Positions 51,858-63,655 of a stretch of DNA of 64,000 nucleotides are shown here, piece by piece. A program made the position numbers and the translations under genes. The DNA is from Symbiodinium sp. CCMP2592 (taxonomy: Eukaryota; Sar; Dinophyceae; Suessiales; Symbiodiniaceae), in NCBI GenBank assembly GCA_905221615.1, contig CAJNDT010000132.1, forward strand, positions 41,001 through 105,000, read 5' to 3'. The first letter of the stretch is position 1, and each line of letters opens with the position of its first letter. Below the pieces are notes generated by a model. The model searched no databases and was not told the origin of the DNA. It saw nothing but the letters and a program-made list of their open reading frames with translations.

Positions 51858-53529
51858 AACAAACATGGCATGTTCGGAGTGCGGGGGGAAGCCAAGCCAG
51901 CACGCTTGTCAATAGTCTCACACCGAACACGAACCACGGCGTAGCGCTCGCGCGCAGGGGTGGTAGGGTTCGCCCCTACCCCCCCACACGCCCTGCAAGC
52001 GGTCTTGGCAGCGTGGCTGCACTTTACGATACAGGGAAGTATTGTCCATCCATATTAATCCTGAGGAGCTGTGTGCCGCAGCGATGCTAGCTGGATTCGG
52101 TAACTGGTAGAAGCTATGCTGTATTTGTTCATGGGAAGGGGCAGCGTCCGAGAGTAAATGATCAATGCGCTCCGCAGCCTGCGTCATGCAGGATTCGGCC
52201 CAATGCATGCGGGGCCGACCTGATCTATTAGGAGCCCTAATATGTCTATACGCATGTGACGTCATGTAGGTACACTGGCTTTCTAGAGATTCTGGGTGTC
52301 TATGTATGTGTCCAAATAGCTGTAGGCGTTGTTGCGAGAACAGCTGAGAAGGAGTAATGACCCTACGGGATCTGTAGGAAAGGGATGCAAGGTATTGGTT
52401 AGAACATTGAGAATCCGATGGGTCAAGAACTCTATGGTAAAAAGAGGACTTAATTTTAAATATACGCCGAAGTGACTTGTAGTGTATAGAATCAAGTTTA
52501 CGAATTTGTGGTGATGTGAGTAGAACACTGTCCATAGCATAAGTGAGAATAGAGAGAACAATGCTCCGATATACCGTAAGTTTCCAATTCGGCGGGAGGC
52601 CGGTATGGGAGAGCAGCGGCCTGAGCAGTTTTGATGCTGCAATCGCCTGGGAATTTCTGTAAGAAGTATTCTTACGATTATTATTAGCTGGGTCAAGATA
52701 GACCCCAAGATACTTGACTTCATCTGAGAGAGGGACCGGGGTAAGAGGAGCGTGGATGCCTCCACAATATTTGCACTGGCAGGATGCCTGCGCCGATGGC
52801 GCGTAATAGATGCGGTTCGGCGAATGTAAACGCAAGTGCTCGCACTTATCTTCATTGAGGAGGAGGCCCCTCTTAAAAGCCATGGTGTTGTACTGAGTGT
52901 AGAAGGCGGTTAAGTTGCTCCGACGAACAAGAAAGGAGAACAGTATCGTCTGCGTATTCTAAGTCCCACAGAGGGGAAGGGACATGAAATACCCCAGATA
53001 TTTCTCCAAACCTGGCCTGGTAATCGTTTTCTACGTCATGAAACAAATGAGTTAACACAAAACCAAATAGATAAGGAGACAGGGGACACCCCTGACGTAG
53101 ACCTTTTGTCTGTGTGCGGACGGTAGACTTTTGCGAGGAGTCTCTGACCACGAAGGTAGGGTTATCATAAAGAGCCATAACTACTTTACGGGTGTGTTGC
53201 GGGACCCCCACGTGCACCATAGCCGCCTCGATGGCGGTGAAGGTAACGGAGTCGAAAGCCTTGCTCCAGTCTATGAATAGAGCATGAAATGGTGAGTTTT
53301 GCCTTTCGTAGACTTCCAGGAGACGGCGAATAATGTGGATAGGTTGTGTGGTAGAGCGATTGTTGCGAAATCCAAACTGTCTGTCTTGGGCGAAAGTTGT
53401 ACACAAACCTCCCAAGGGCCGTGCTTAATTTAAGCCACGAGTAATCTAATTAGGATAGGTCGGTGCTGATGGGCTAGTAGACGAAAGCCTTTCGCGTTCG
53501 AAAAAAAACGCCCTGCAAGCAAGCAAGCA
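51858..53529 (-). mobile_element. 5'-truncated LINE (non-LTR retrotransposon)
   Basis: A minus-strand RT remnant bounded by AGATCATATT at 51848-51857 and again at 53530-53539, a likely 10 bp target duplication. The 5' end (right side) is missing upstream of the RT fingers. The 3' end lies at the left, against a GA microsatellite. It contains two overlapping RT frames. Confidence 0.7.
51918..53415 (-). pseudogene. LINE reverse transcriptase, single-base frameshift near 52875
   Basis: 53415-52873 encodes the RT fingers and palm: DRQFGFRNNRSTTQPI, FIDWSKAFDSV (motif A), LRQGCPLSPYLFGFVL (motif B) and LEYADDTVLLS (motif C). At a TTTT run near 52868-52875 the frame stops, while the overlapping frame 52883-51918 continues with KRGLLLNEDKCEHLRL, VKYLGVYLDPA (motif E region) and the thumb. 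A C-terminal part follows with LFGHIHRHPE and RPRMHWAESC. No endonuclease is present because of 5' truncation. The clade is not assigned. The element is dead. Confidence 0.8.
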
Positions 53530-53539
53530 AGATCATATT

Positions 53540-56327
53540 GGCCCAAGTCGGAACCTACCCCCGGCTTGAGCCACACGACGCTAAACTCTGGTTCGAGATT
53601 GTTGTGCGGTGGAACCCCGTTTTCCAAGAATGCGGGCACCACTCTTCAGAACCGCCATGGCATAGGCATGCCCGTGCTCTTTTGCAGAGTTTTTCAAGCA
53701 CACCCAACTTGACGAGAGACCAACAAAACACCAACCGAGTTCGTCAGACTTGGAGCATGAAAGGGGGGACACCTTGGCGTGGTGTCGTGCACAGGCGTGC
53801 CTCCTCGCACGGAAAGCCGGAACCTCGGCCACCGCTGAGGGGAAAGCCGAACCTGGCGACGAGGTTTGCGTAGCCGGCCCACCGATCAGAGTCTTTAAGA
53901 AGCGGGTTGCATGTACTTGGTCACCACAAAGAGGTGTGTGACTCCCATGCAAAATCCTGGGGGGGACCGTGAATGATCGCATGTTTTTCCGGCTGCCGCA
54001 GCTTTACTTTTTTGAACGCAGGGACCTACAAGTACGACAAGTGCCGAGTGGAGCAGGGCATCACCCGCTGGAGGACAACCCACTGCGGACCAGCCTGAAG
54101 ACTGCAACGTCGGAGCACTCGCTGCCTTGACTGCTACCCAACCAGAAAACGTAACGGACCCGGACTACCCGGACGCAGCCACCGTTCCGTGGCACGCAGC
54201 CTCTCCTGAAGCGGAAGACGGGCCACAAGCTGATGAAAAGACGCACTGAGTGAAGTGAGAAATGTGTAGTGACGCGGGGTACCTCATGAGTGGTCGGCAG
54301 CGGTAGAGGGCTTCGGGGACACCACTTGCCAAAACACAAGGTTAAGGGATGAGCGGAACGTCGAAGGCAGTGTGTGCGCGGGGATAAGGCTTCTGTTCGG
54401 GATGCAGGCAGGGCTAAGGCAGGAAAGGTGGGTTTTACACAGCGCAGAGGGCAACCGCCCAACAAAAAAAGGGCACCAGCCCAGATGGGAAGACAGAGTG
54501 CCCAGGGAACACGTTGTACTAAAGCTCTGTGTGTTGTGGTTTGACTTTCGAGAAGTTGGGCACTCAATTCCCGAAAAGTTCCAGTTACAGCCGAGCCCAT
54601 TGTGTCAACATGACGCGATGGGGCTGCTCAAAAGAGCGGGGATTAGGGACTGCTTGCCCCCCACGCCCCAGAGCAAAGAAAAGCAAAGCAAAGACAGATA
54701 GAGAGAGGCCAGGTCTCCACCGTAAGGCGTCCCGAAACCAACCAAGAAGGGGGAGCTGCAATCCTTGTTCAGCATGGTTTCTTTTTTGAAGTGTTGCTTC
54801 CAAACCCGCTCCACCCGGTACCTAAACATTAGCTACGAACACACAAAAGCAATGGCTAGAGACAGGGGGAAAACCTATACTTCCTCGCAAGCTTGTGGAT
54901 GTCATCGAACCCCCGACCCTCGGGTACTGTGAGTATAAGCTGTTTATTTCAAAAGGCTGGCACATCGTGACACTCGCAACAACGTCGTGCAGGATCCTAG
55001 CCTAGTTCTGAAGCGCCCGGAACTTAGTGCAGTGTAACGGCAATGTACCTTGATGGTCTAGTGTGGAGCTGCCCACGGGGATGGGGCCGGGATGCAGGAT
55101 CTAGTGTTCAGGGGGGCATGGGTCAACGACGGACAGACGGTACCAGCTACACCGAACGAAAACATCCAACCCCTAGCGTTCAAGCCCCAATGCTCCTTCC
55201 ACCGAAAAAAGGGGAAGGGGGCGCCTCGCCGCGGGCTCGTGGGAGTTCTACCCCTGGGAAGTGGAGTGAAGAGACAGAGAGAAAGAGACAGAGGCAACTC
55301 CCCACCTCAGCCCAAACGAAAGAAATAGAGAGAGAAAAATAAAGAGAGAGGGGAAGACACGAAGAGGGAAAGCTGTTCGTTCTCCTCAGGTGAGTCCGTG
55401 TCGGCCCCGGACTCCTGGCTCTACAACCAAGCCCGCTTCAGCATCAGTGCCTCGAGCGGCCTCAACATAGTCACATAGTCTGTTCTCAAAGAGTTTTGCT
55501 CTTGCAAGATCTCTGGTGCTCGTAGGGTTTCTCTTTTCGTTTTAGGGCTTCTGTGAAACTAAGCGGCATGGAAGCCCAAAATGCTCGGCTGAGGCATGCC
55601 GAGACGCTTGGTTGCACACAGATTCTTCCGCCCGTTCTGTAGCCTCCTGCCGTGCGGGAGGAACTGCTTGTGCGGTCTCCAGAATGGCTTGGATGGTTGT
55701 GAGTTGCGAGCGCTCTTCACTCTTCCCGTTAGGCCCTTAGGCCTCTTCTAGGCAGCCTCCATCCCATTCCTAGGGGCTGAGGAAAATAGGGGCCCTCCGA
55801 ATGTCGTATGGCAAGCACCTGCGTCAATGAAGGCAGCATCACGGAGCCTGTGCTTCATGCGCAGTTGTGGCCGATGGGTCGAAGCTTGGGTGAGCAAGCA
55901 GTCTGTGGTTCTCCAAAATCGGAGTCTGCAAGCAGAATCCTACAACCAAGGAAAAGTCTTGGGCACATATCCCTGTCCGGTCGGATGCAGAGAATCTTGT
56001 TTGCTCAAAGCAGGATTTGCATTTGTTTCTCTAGCTCAGTGACAATATTGGGTTGATGCTTCATCGAGACTATAGAACTCCTTTGTGAGAACTTGGTCAT
56101 CAAGCATCACCGTGCCGCAGATCGGCATGCAAGCGAGGTTTCTGAAGCTTAAGCTGTACATCGATATCAAGCGAGCTTCAGTTCTACCTCATGTTCTACC
56201 TCATGTTGTTTCCTTTCCTATCTTTGCGCAGACCATCCGATGTGCAGAAAAAAGTGCACGTGAAACGTGTAGCACAGCTGTAAGATGTGCCGTACACCGT
56301 ACAGCCGTACACTCTATTCTTTGCAGC
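53540..56327. other. Unassigned segment
   Basis: About 2.8 kb with no recognisable gene. GA-rich sequence lies at 55264-55352. Short frames (53538-53873, 54372-54701, 55827-56042) show no motifs. Confidence 0.35.
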
Positions 56328-56490
56328 ACGGTAGCACATCATCTCAGGCAACGAATCGCTACACCTGTTCAGCCTGCCGGCCTGGCACCTACCGTCCGTC
56401 TGGAGAGACGGGATGCGTGCCGAGCCTTGGCTACAACCACCTACGGGCGAAGCACAGCGGCATAGCGTCGACGGTCATTGAGAGTCTCTA
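56328..56490 (+). CDS. Exon-like stretch with Cys-rich GCC2/GCC3-type (ephrin-receptor-like) motif
   Basis: Follows a pyrimidine tract and CAG (CTCTATTCTTTGCAG ending 56327). The frame reads RYTCSACRPGTYRPSGETGC, a C-x2-C-x3-G-x-Y-x7-GC pattern typical of small disulphide repeats in secreted and membrane proteins. It ends at a stop (56489-56491) just before a GTGAGCAG donor-like site, so the true exon end is uncertain. Together with the similar Cys-rich stretch at ~57105, it suggests a host gene for an extracellular multi-domain protein on the plus strand. Confidence 0.4.
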
Positions 56491-57104
56491 GGGTGAGCAG
56501 AGGTGCACGCAGCTGGCCAGCGACGTGTTCCAGGCTCTGGCGATGTGGATTTCATCGCTGCGTCGCACCTGTATACTGTATACTTGGACCTCACCCAAAT
56601 TCTGCAACCCCCTTCCCCCACCTCCCAATGTATCCACCACATGACGAACCAAGCTTGATTTCCGATGGACACTGCCGGTGGGCTCGGGTGGCGACTTTCG
56701 GACATTGATGAAATGTCACGGTCCTCGTGACAGTTGTTGTATGTGTAGCAAGCATGCATGCATGTATGCATGTGACAACAAGCTCTGCAGTCGTGCGCGT
56801 CTCTCCCCTGACCTATGCCATGACCTATGTTCACTGCGGCCTCTATGGGGTGACAGGGGGCCCTCTTGAGTTGTAGCTGCTGTTACGCGTGAGTGAATGG
56901 TTGCTTTCGTTGCCTCTCCGGGAAGCCATAGCTTCGTCGCATGTATGCATGTCTGTACAGTTGATGCACAAGTGCAGCTTACATGTAGGATGTGTGGGTG
57001 CGTGCCTAAATCAAGATCTTGATCGCCTTCATCTGACTCCATGGTAGTTGTCTGGCCTTCAGTTAAAAGAAAGAAAGCCTGCCTCTAATCTACGCATGTA
57101 GACC
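56491..57104. other. Possible intron between Cys-rich exons
   Basis: About 610 bp with no protein-like frame. GCATGCATGCATGTATGCAT lies at 56753-56772. Confidence 0.35.
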
Positions 57105-57209
57105 TTCCTGTAAGCCGGAACAGGATTCCTGGGCTGGGGCGATGTGCTTCAAATGCCCAGTCGGGGCATTCTGCGATCCCAGCCTCCCTGCCCAGGACCT
57201 CTGCTGTGG
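57105..57209 (+). CDS. Second Cys-rich exon-like stretch
   Basis: After an acceptor-like GCATGTAG, the frame reads CKPEQDSWAGAMCFKCPVGA and then FCDPSLPAQDLCC, followed by a GTAGTA donor-like string at about 57209. The C-x2-C-P-x-G-x-x-C spacing is again of the GCC2/GCC3 type. It could be a repeat unit of the same gene as 56328-56490. A short Cys-containing continuation is possible at ~57327 (PGKTCMNTS). Confidence 0.4.
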
Positions 57210-60200
57210 TAGTAAAAATGCAAGGAGCAGCGGGAATGCCCTCGTTCTCGAACGTATTTTCTGAAAGGTAGTTGAAGCCACCAAAGCCAGAGCATGGCAG
57301 CAACATCATATTCTGACCTTTGATAGGTGCCGGGCAAGACGTGCATGAACACTAGTCCAGAGATCGCATGTACCACTCCGTTCCAGGAGCCGATCGCCTT
57401 GCCTGGCTGCTCGGCTCCGCTTAGAGTTGTGCTATTGCTACCGTCGATTTTCCCTTGCTGTGCTAGCGATAGATATCCTTGTGGTTGCAGTATCTGGATG
57501 GTGGTCGTGTGTGCTCGCAGCTCCGCAGTCTGAAGGCGAGAGAGATGTTTGCCAGACCCTCTGCATGTTTTCCTTGCGCGGCGCTTTGTTGAGTTTCGGC
57601 CCCTGATGCTGTCGTTTCTGCCCATGAGGTTTCTTTCGCGTCGAAAACCATACCTACACGGCGATGCTCGGTTTGGGTGGAGCTATCCGGAAGCTTTCCT
57701 TTGTAGGATCCCGGGACAGTTCCGAAGTCGGGTCCCGTGCCTCGGTTTGGCCTGCTGTGACATGGCAGTCCAAGGAACTTCGGGAAGTGGTCGGTGGAGT
57801 CGGCCTGCAGCTTTAGCGAGGCCGCCGTTATATTTGTGCAGAGTCAACGCTGCGAGTCGAAACACATGCTGGCTGAAAACAACCCCTGCCAAAGATGCCA
57901 AAACCATCAATGGTAGCAGTAGTAGTAAGTACTAGTAGTAGCTGCAGTGGCAGTGGCAGCAGCAGCAGTAGAAGAGTGTTGAAGTAGAGCAGAAGTGTTA
58001 GTGCTAGTAGTAGTCGTTGTCGTAATGGTGTGGGTGTTAGTGCGTGTACTTGTAATGCGTGAATATCAGTAGCAATAATCGTAACTGTTCGATCCGTCAC
58101 CATCGGCATCAGCATGACCATCGTAGATCACGCAACCAATGTAAGTCCTATGCACCCGAGCCTTCGGGTAGGGCCTGGCAGACGCCCACGCAACCGAGCC
58201 TCGGCGAAGCACCTGGATTTTTTTGGTCGTTCTAAATCAACGGACCATAGGCTTGATTGTTGTAACGGCTTAAAGGGCTTGTAGTGTAGCACACTTGTGT
58301 GCGAAGTGACAACTCTTTGATTGCATTCTTCAGCCGATCTACTTCGAGGATCGACATGTGTTGATCGATCTGAATCCATGTATTTTCTGCTGCCCTTTTG
58401 ATTCAGGAATCTGTTTCTGTGAATTTCTCTTCTCCTCGACCTTTGTCGATCTCCGACATTCAGCGATGGCCAAGTTGGTCCAAAATACGAAAGTTATGTC
58501 CGTCGAGGAGAAGAAAACCCGACTATGTCCTCGGACCAATTCTTCCTGCTTGCACCCCGACTTGGTCAATGGATCCTGGGTTGTCCCCGATATCCTTTGC
58601 ACAATGTGGTTCCAGGGAGTCTGCCAGTGTTCCCATCATTGTTGGAGTCGGCTTGTGCAGCATGAGTGCAGCTTCGATGAAGCCACGAAATCTGTTTTCC
58701 AGTAGCAGCGAGAACTTGGAGGCAGAGACCGACGTCCGTTCGCCTACAGTTCCACGGACTGTGGTACGACCAGGCAGGTGAACCTAGTTGAAGGCGAGCA
58801 GTTCATCATAACCAGGATGGCTGACTCCGGCAGGAAGGAAATGCGGGAAGTTCAGTTCGGCACCAACTCCTGTACCGCGACTACCGCCGATGGAACCAGA
58901 CGAGGACGGTCACCGCGAGTATATTCCTGGCCGCCTGTAGCGTCGTGGGCCAACGCACGAAGCGAGGTCGGCTCAGGCTTCGGAAGGTCCTGCTTCGTGG
59001 ATATCGAGACCGTTCTTCAAGTTGTCGGATGGACACGGACTTCCGTCCAGGCAAGACCGAGGAGCCACACCCACTTTGAGACCGAAGACATTGGACAGTC
59101 GCCAGATCACTTGTTTGTGGCGGAACGTGGCTTACTACCCCGACTGCCACTCCAATCATTACTGAGGTCATCGATGCTGTTGACGAGACATGGCCCTGGG
59201 CGCTGCCTGGCACCTTCCGACGGCGACTTGGATCCTCTTTTGCTTCTATGCGGCACAGTCGGTGCACCGGCGGGGTGGATTTGCGTCCTGTTGGGCGCAC
59301 CTAGTCGATGCGTCCATCCTCGACAGACTCCATGAAACGGTGCTGTACAAGATCATGGCACTTTGGAACAACAGCCGCTTACCTTCCGAACCTCCCCCTC
59401 GGCATAGCTACCGCGACTATATGCCACAATTTTCCTGGACTGAGCGCCTCGAATGGGCTTTACACAGAGGCACCAATCGGACACCGAAACAGCTCACGAT
59501 GACTCGCTGACTCAGATCACCGTGTTGATTCACATCCTCCGATTACTACTGCAAGCGGAGGTTGGCGATCTCTCCAGAGGCTACCCGTCATGGGACAGCC
59601 AACCCCAGGGTAGATTGGCATGTCAGACCGGACCTCAACTACCACGACCCGACCTTGATGGACGACTTTGAAGTTGGGGACAAGATCTGCTCCTACATCT
59701 TGAAGAAGGACGACGTCGATGAACAGTGGGAGTCCATGGTGAACAAGATCCACGGGAGGTAAAGATGGGACTCATCCACAAACTGCCTCGCCAGGACCCC
59801 TCATCGCTGTTATTGGTTTGGAGGCACGACCGCGACGGAGGATATCGACAACTACGCAGTCGTGATCCTCGACATGCAAACGTGTTGTTGCTCACGCCGC
59901 AAGGTCCAACACTGTGGAGGAGCCGTACTCCTGTTCGGATCCGCAGCCAGCATTTGGTCCACACTACGTCGGAAGCTTCATGCAGTCGATGACTGCAGAG
60001 GCTGGTTCGAGATCTGCGTGCGGCCCAGCAAACGACAACCGCCCAGAGTTCAACAACTGGTGCAAGGGGTGCTCATTTCCCTCGAACGTGAGTTCCTCAT
60101 CATGTGTGGGTTGGCCGATGGCCGAGATCAGATGCTCGATGAGCAGATGCATTTTAGCCCGTGGGCGATTTCCAGTCGAGAACATGAGGAAGAAGAGAAG

Positions 60201-60800
60201 GGTGGGCCGGGGGGGGGGGGGAAGAAAACCCCAACTATTTCACATGAATGCTTTGTTTGTTTGGCCCACCACACGCCTCCTCGATCTGTACGTGTGGTGT
60301 CCGCCCGGACCCAGATCTCATCGGAGGGCGAAGCCACGTTGGAAGGGTACAGAAGAAACGAGAAGCAGAGGAAGGGACGATACATCAGCACGAGATTGAT
60401 TTCAAGCTGTTTTCACCGAGCTTCCGACAGTGGGGTCCTGCATGTATTTTCGCGCGCCACTGTGTCTAAATCTAAGCGCCAGACATTGCCTTCATGAGCA
60501 TTACACACGCCTTCTCACCCCGTCTTCGGTCTATTTAGCAGTGGTGAGGCTCCGCACTGGCCCGACACACCAGCACAAGAAGATAGTTCATGCAGCCACC
60601 GTGTTTCTTGAATCCGCAGCAACCTGAAAAGTTGCACAACGTCATAACGAAACTGTGCGGTGCAAGAAAGGACACATGCAGCATTGCAGCATGGAGCAGG
60701 CAAACTGCAGCGACATGTAACATACCAGAGTGCGCAACCATCACAACTTGAAAAGCAGCATGAACAAACCCTTTTAAAGCACATTCCATACAGCGTGCGG
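57210..60800. other. Unassigned segment with repeats, no confident gene
   Basis: Competing frames at 58778-59335 and 59190-59510 (the latter with ILDRLHETVLYKIMALWNNS) are partly protein-like but carry no known motif. An AGT/AGC triplet stretch lies at 57910-57990 and a G12 run near 60210. Confidence 0.35.
58210..58450 (+). repeat. Dispersed repeat copy (related to 63240-63430)
   Basis: Shares TTGTGTGCGAAGTGACA, CTGAATCCATG and AGGAATCTGTTTCTG-like words in the same order as 63275-63410. Confidence 0.65.
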
Positions 60801-62237
60801 TCACAATTGTCGCAGGCACAAATGACCAATGGGAACACATATCGAAGGAGAGTTGAAACTTCTGTTCAACACCGCATCCTCCAACGGCTGTGTCAAAAGT
60901 AGAATCTGTTCATGTAGATGGCACTGGGTGCCAAAATTTCGGTCGCACCAATGCTTCAGCTGCTTGTTTATCCATGCTTTGGGGTAGCCCCCTTGTATCT
61001 CCAGCAGTTTGCAAAACCCACTGAGCGAGTGCATCATACCCCGCTGGTCGCTCGCAAGGTGGCGACAGCGTGCAAAGCCTCCCTTGGCAATAGCCTCAAA
61101 CACCTGCTGGGGCCCGTAGGAGCACCATGGGACCACAGCCTGTTGGCATCTTTTGCCATAGAGCAGCGTCTCTCCCAGAGTTTTGTTGTGCGCATGCCAG
61201 TGTAGCTGCCCCTCACGTACATGGACGTCCATTCCCACTGTAGGGTTGACACTGTCGTCTTTGAGCTTCAAATGGTTCGGGTATGTGAGGTTGAGGATGA
61301 AATCGGAAACAGCACGTGCCCACACTTCACCTTTGGTGAGAGGAAATACCAACAGCACGCGCACATCATCAACGAATCTGGCAACACGGAATGCGATGTC
61401 CGGGAATCGTTGTAAGAGCTGTGGCCGGTAAGATGAGAGCATCATCTTGATCTCATGGGCCACCAGAACCATCCGAAAGATAGATCCTCCCGCTCCGATT
61501 CCCATCATAACGCCTGCTTGCTGCCAACCTTTAGCTTGACCAAAGACAAACTGCATGTTGTCAAACACGAAGACCAACATAGGAGCAACCTCTTCAATGG
61601 ATACGACAACCCACGATTTGCCTGATTGTTTGGACCACGAGGCGAACTTGTTGGGTCCAAGAATACCCGAAGTGACACAAGGGTTAACCCATGCCTTTGT
61701 AAAGCCCATTTCGCGTAAGAAACCCATGACGAAATGCCATGCTGAAAGGGCTTCGGGATGACGCATTCGCATGAAGCCATTGTCGACGTCTTTCGAAACA
61801 ATCAAGATACCATAATTCTGAAGGCATGCGAGCGGTACCTCAGTCCCCAACGGATTCTCGTTGATGTCCTTGAAAGTTTCAATCATGGCACTGTGTGTAG
61901 AGCGGTCAAAGTGCAGATGGCACGGGAGGCTAGCCAAACAAAGGTCCAGGAATCTAGCCAAAATACGGCACATGATCGCAGTAGGGTTACAAGATTGATC
62001 TCCCAAAGGTCTGCCAGCCAAGACGTTCTTGTTTTTGGGGACCACGCGTACACGACCCCATGATGGTTCACGTCCTGCCAGCATGGTTCTCCAGAGTCTG
62101 TGGAACCGCTGGTTTAAGCAATGTGGTTGCAGTTCCTCGCGCAAGTTTGGAACAGCGATTGTTGCAATGTCTAACCACACACGATCCAGCACATTGAAAG
62201 CAAAGTGTTCGCCTTCCTCGCGAGTCAGGGAGCCCAA
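60801..62237 (-). CDS. Reverse transcriptase-like protein, unclassified (possibly Penelope-like)
   Basis: A 478-codon minus-strand frame between stops; 62237 is a TTG, so the true start is unknown. Features in order: RVRVVPKNKNVLAGRPL and ILARFLDLCL (fingers-like), ILIVSKDVDNGFMRMRHPEA (motif A-like, Asp-x4-Met), AGVMMGIGAGGSIFRMVL (motif B-like), ARFVDDVRVLLVF (motif C, FVDD), then LKLKDDSVNPTVGMDVHVRE, which fits motifs D/E. The thumb-like end contains LHWHAHNKTLGETLLYGKR, loosely like Penelope-like elements. No endonuclease or RNase H is visible. The reading frame is intact over its length. It may be a retroelement gene or a domesticated RT. Confidence 0.5.
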   Translation of the reverse strand: MGSLTREEGEHFAFNVLDRVWLDIATIAVPNLREELQPHCLNQRFHRLWRTMLAGREPSWGRVRVVPKNKNVLAGRPLGDQSCNPTAIMCRILARFLDLCLASLPCHLHFDRSTHSAMIETFKDINENPLGTEVPLACLQNYGILIVSKDVDNGFMRMRHPEALSAWHFVMGFLREMGFTKAWVNPCVTSGILGPNKFASWSKQSGKSWVVVSIEEVAPMLVFVFDNMQFVFGQAKGWQQAGVMMGIGAGGSIFRMVLVAHEIKMMLSSYRPQLLQRFPDIAFRVARFVDDVRVLLVFPLTKGEVWARAVSDFILNLTYPNHLKLKDDSVNPTVGMDVHVREGQLHWHAHNKTLGETLLYGKRCQQAVVPWCSYGPQQVFEAIAKGGFARCRHLASDQRGMMHSLSGFCKLLEIQGGYPKAWINKQLKHWCDRNFGTQCHLHEQILLLTQPLEDAVLNRSFNSPSICVPIGHLCLRQL

Positions 62238-62243
62238 CGCCTA

Positions 62244-63000
62244 GTGATCGCGATGGTGCCCAGGTCGACCGTGAGTTTGATGTGGAGTTTGACTCCAACG
62301 ACTTACCCCAGAGGAAGCCAAGAAGACGGCGGGCAAGGTCAACTTCCTGACGGGCAGACATTTCGGCAAGGTGGGCCGAGTCGAGCACCGCTCAAAGCGA
62401 TTTACGCCCGAGCCAGCTCCAGCACACACGTCGTTGACAAACCCGCTCGACCCGTTTCGTGGCTTTGCAGGACATCAGCCAACATTGCGGCCCATGACGA
62501 TCGCCAGGATCCCCGTGACTTCCATGTACAGTGCCTTCCCACTTGCGTTCGGAAGACTCCGTGAACATCGAGAACGGATATCGGCAGTCTGCTTCCACCA
62601 AGGCGATGTACCAGCCACCGCGTACTCTCAAGGACGCCTACCAACGATCCTTGTGCGACACTCCGACCTGGTCGAGGCGACAGCAGCAATCTTGGCGCCG
62701 ATAGTTTTCGAAACTTGGTTGAATCAGTTCTACTTGGGTGTGACAACGAGGCCTCCCGGCACGCACTCAAAAAAGGCGTGTAAGCATAAGCCTCTAAACT
62801 GCCTTGCGGCGGCCCACTGGATTTGGCATAACAGAAGGGGGTCTCGCTCACCGTCTCGAGCGTGTTCCCACGAAAGCGAACACTCGCCGATGCACTCAGT
62901 TTCTTCGAGAACTCCGAGCAGTCTCATCATTGACAAGACATTCGCTCCATTGGAAACGATCGCTAGCAGAGCCATGAAGAATATGAGGGATATTTAGGTA
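62244..63000. other. Unassigned segment upstream of the RT-like gene
   Basis: A 208-codon plus frame (62371-62997) and shorter minus frames overlap. None shows a motif, and coding strand cannot be decided. Confidence 0.3.
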
Positions 63001-63089
63001 TTGCCATTAGCCACGGCTTTTCCAATATCCCCGACCCAGTAGTAAAGTCTCGTGGCATTCGCTTGCGATGGACGCGACGTGACGCGACC

Positions 63090-63263
63090 ACCACCGATGG
63101 GAAACGGTCGGTCACAATCGCGACAGACATTTCGGATCTAAATGCGAGATCCATCGATTGAAGACGTCAGATGAAGTCGATATCGGAGACCATACCACCG
63201 ATGCGAAAGCAGTTGGAAAAGAAGAATGCCGCAGGGATCTATAAAATCAAATTGAAATCTTTC
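63090..63263 (+). repeat. Repeat unit 1 (paired with 63479-63655)
   Basis: Contains GGGAAACGGTCGGTCACAAT, GCGAGATCCATCGATTGAAG and GAAAAGAAGAATGC. It recurs ~390 bp downstream at roughly 80% identity by eye. Confidence 0.75.
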
Positions 63264-63478
63264 ATGGTCGTGTAACACTGTTGTGTGCGAAGTGCGAAGT
63301 GACAGCTCTTTGCTTTCATGCTTCAATAGATCGGCTTGCAGGATCCGCACTTGTCGGTCGTTCTGAATCCATGCATATTCCGTTGCCATTTTGGTATAAG
63401 AATCTCTTTCTGAATGATTTTCTTCTTCCTCGCTCCCGACACCGGTTGTCTTCCGTTTTTCCGGAGGTTTCAGTTTGT

Positions 63479-63655
63479 GGGCACCGACCGGGAAACGGTC
63501 GTCCTCAGTTTCTCGATAGAGATTTCGGATTGACATGCGAGATCCGTCGATTGAAGACATCGGATGACGTCGATATCGCAGACCACGCCACCGATGCTAA
63601 AACAGTTTGAAAAGAAGAATGCGTCAGGGATCGATGGAATCAAATTGAAAGTTGT
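63479..63655 (+). repeat. Repeat unit 2
   Basis: Contains GGGAAACGGTCGTCCTCAGT, GCGAGATCCGTCGATTGAAG and GAAAAGAAGAATGC in the same order as unit 1. Confidence 0.75.

Noticed and set aside
53555-53585. Second spliced-leader-like match on the minus strand (TGTGGCTCAAG)
   Set aside because: Too short and mismatched upstream to separate from chance.
54900-54980. Possible tRNA T-arm (GGGGGTTCGATGAC on the minus strand)
   Set aside because: No A box or cloverleaf could be matched upstream.
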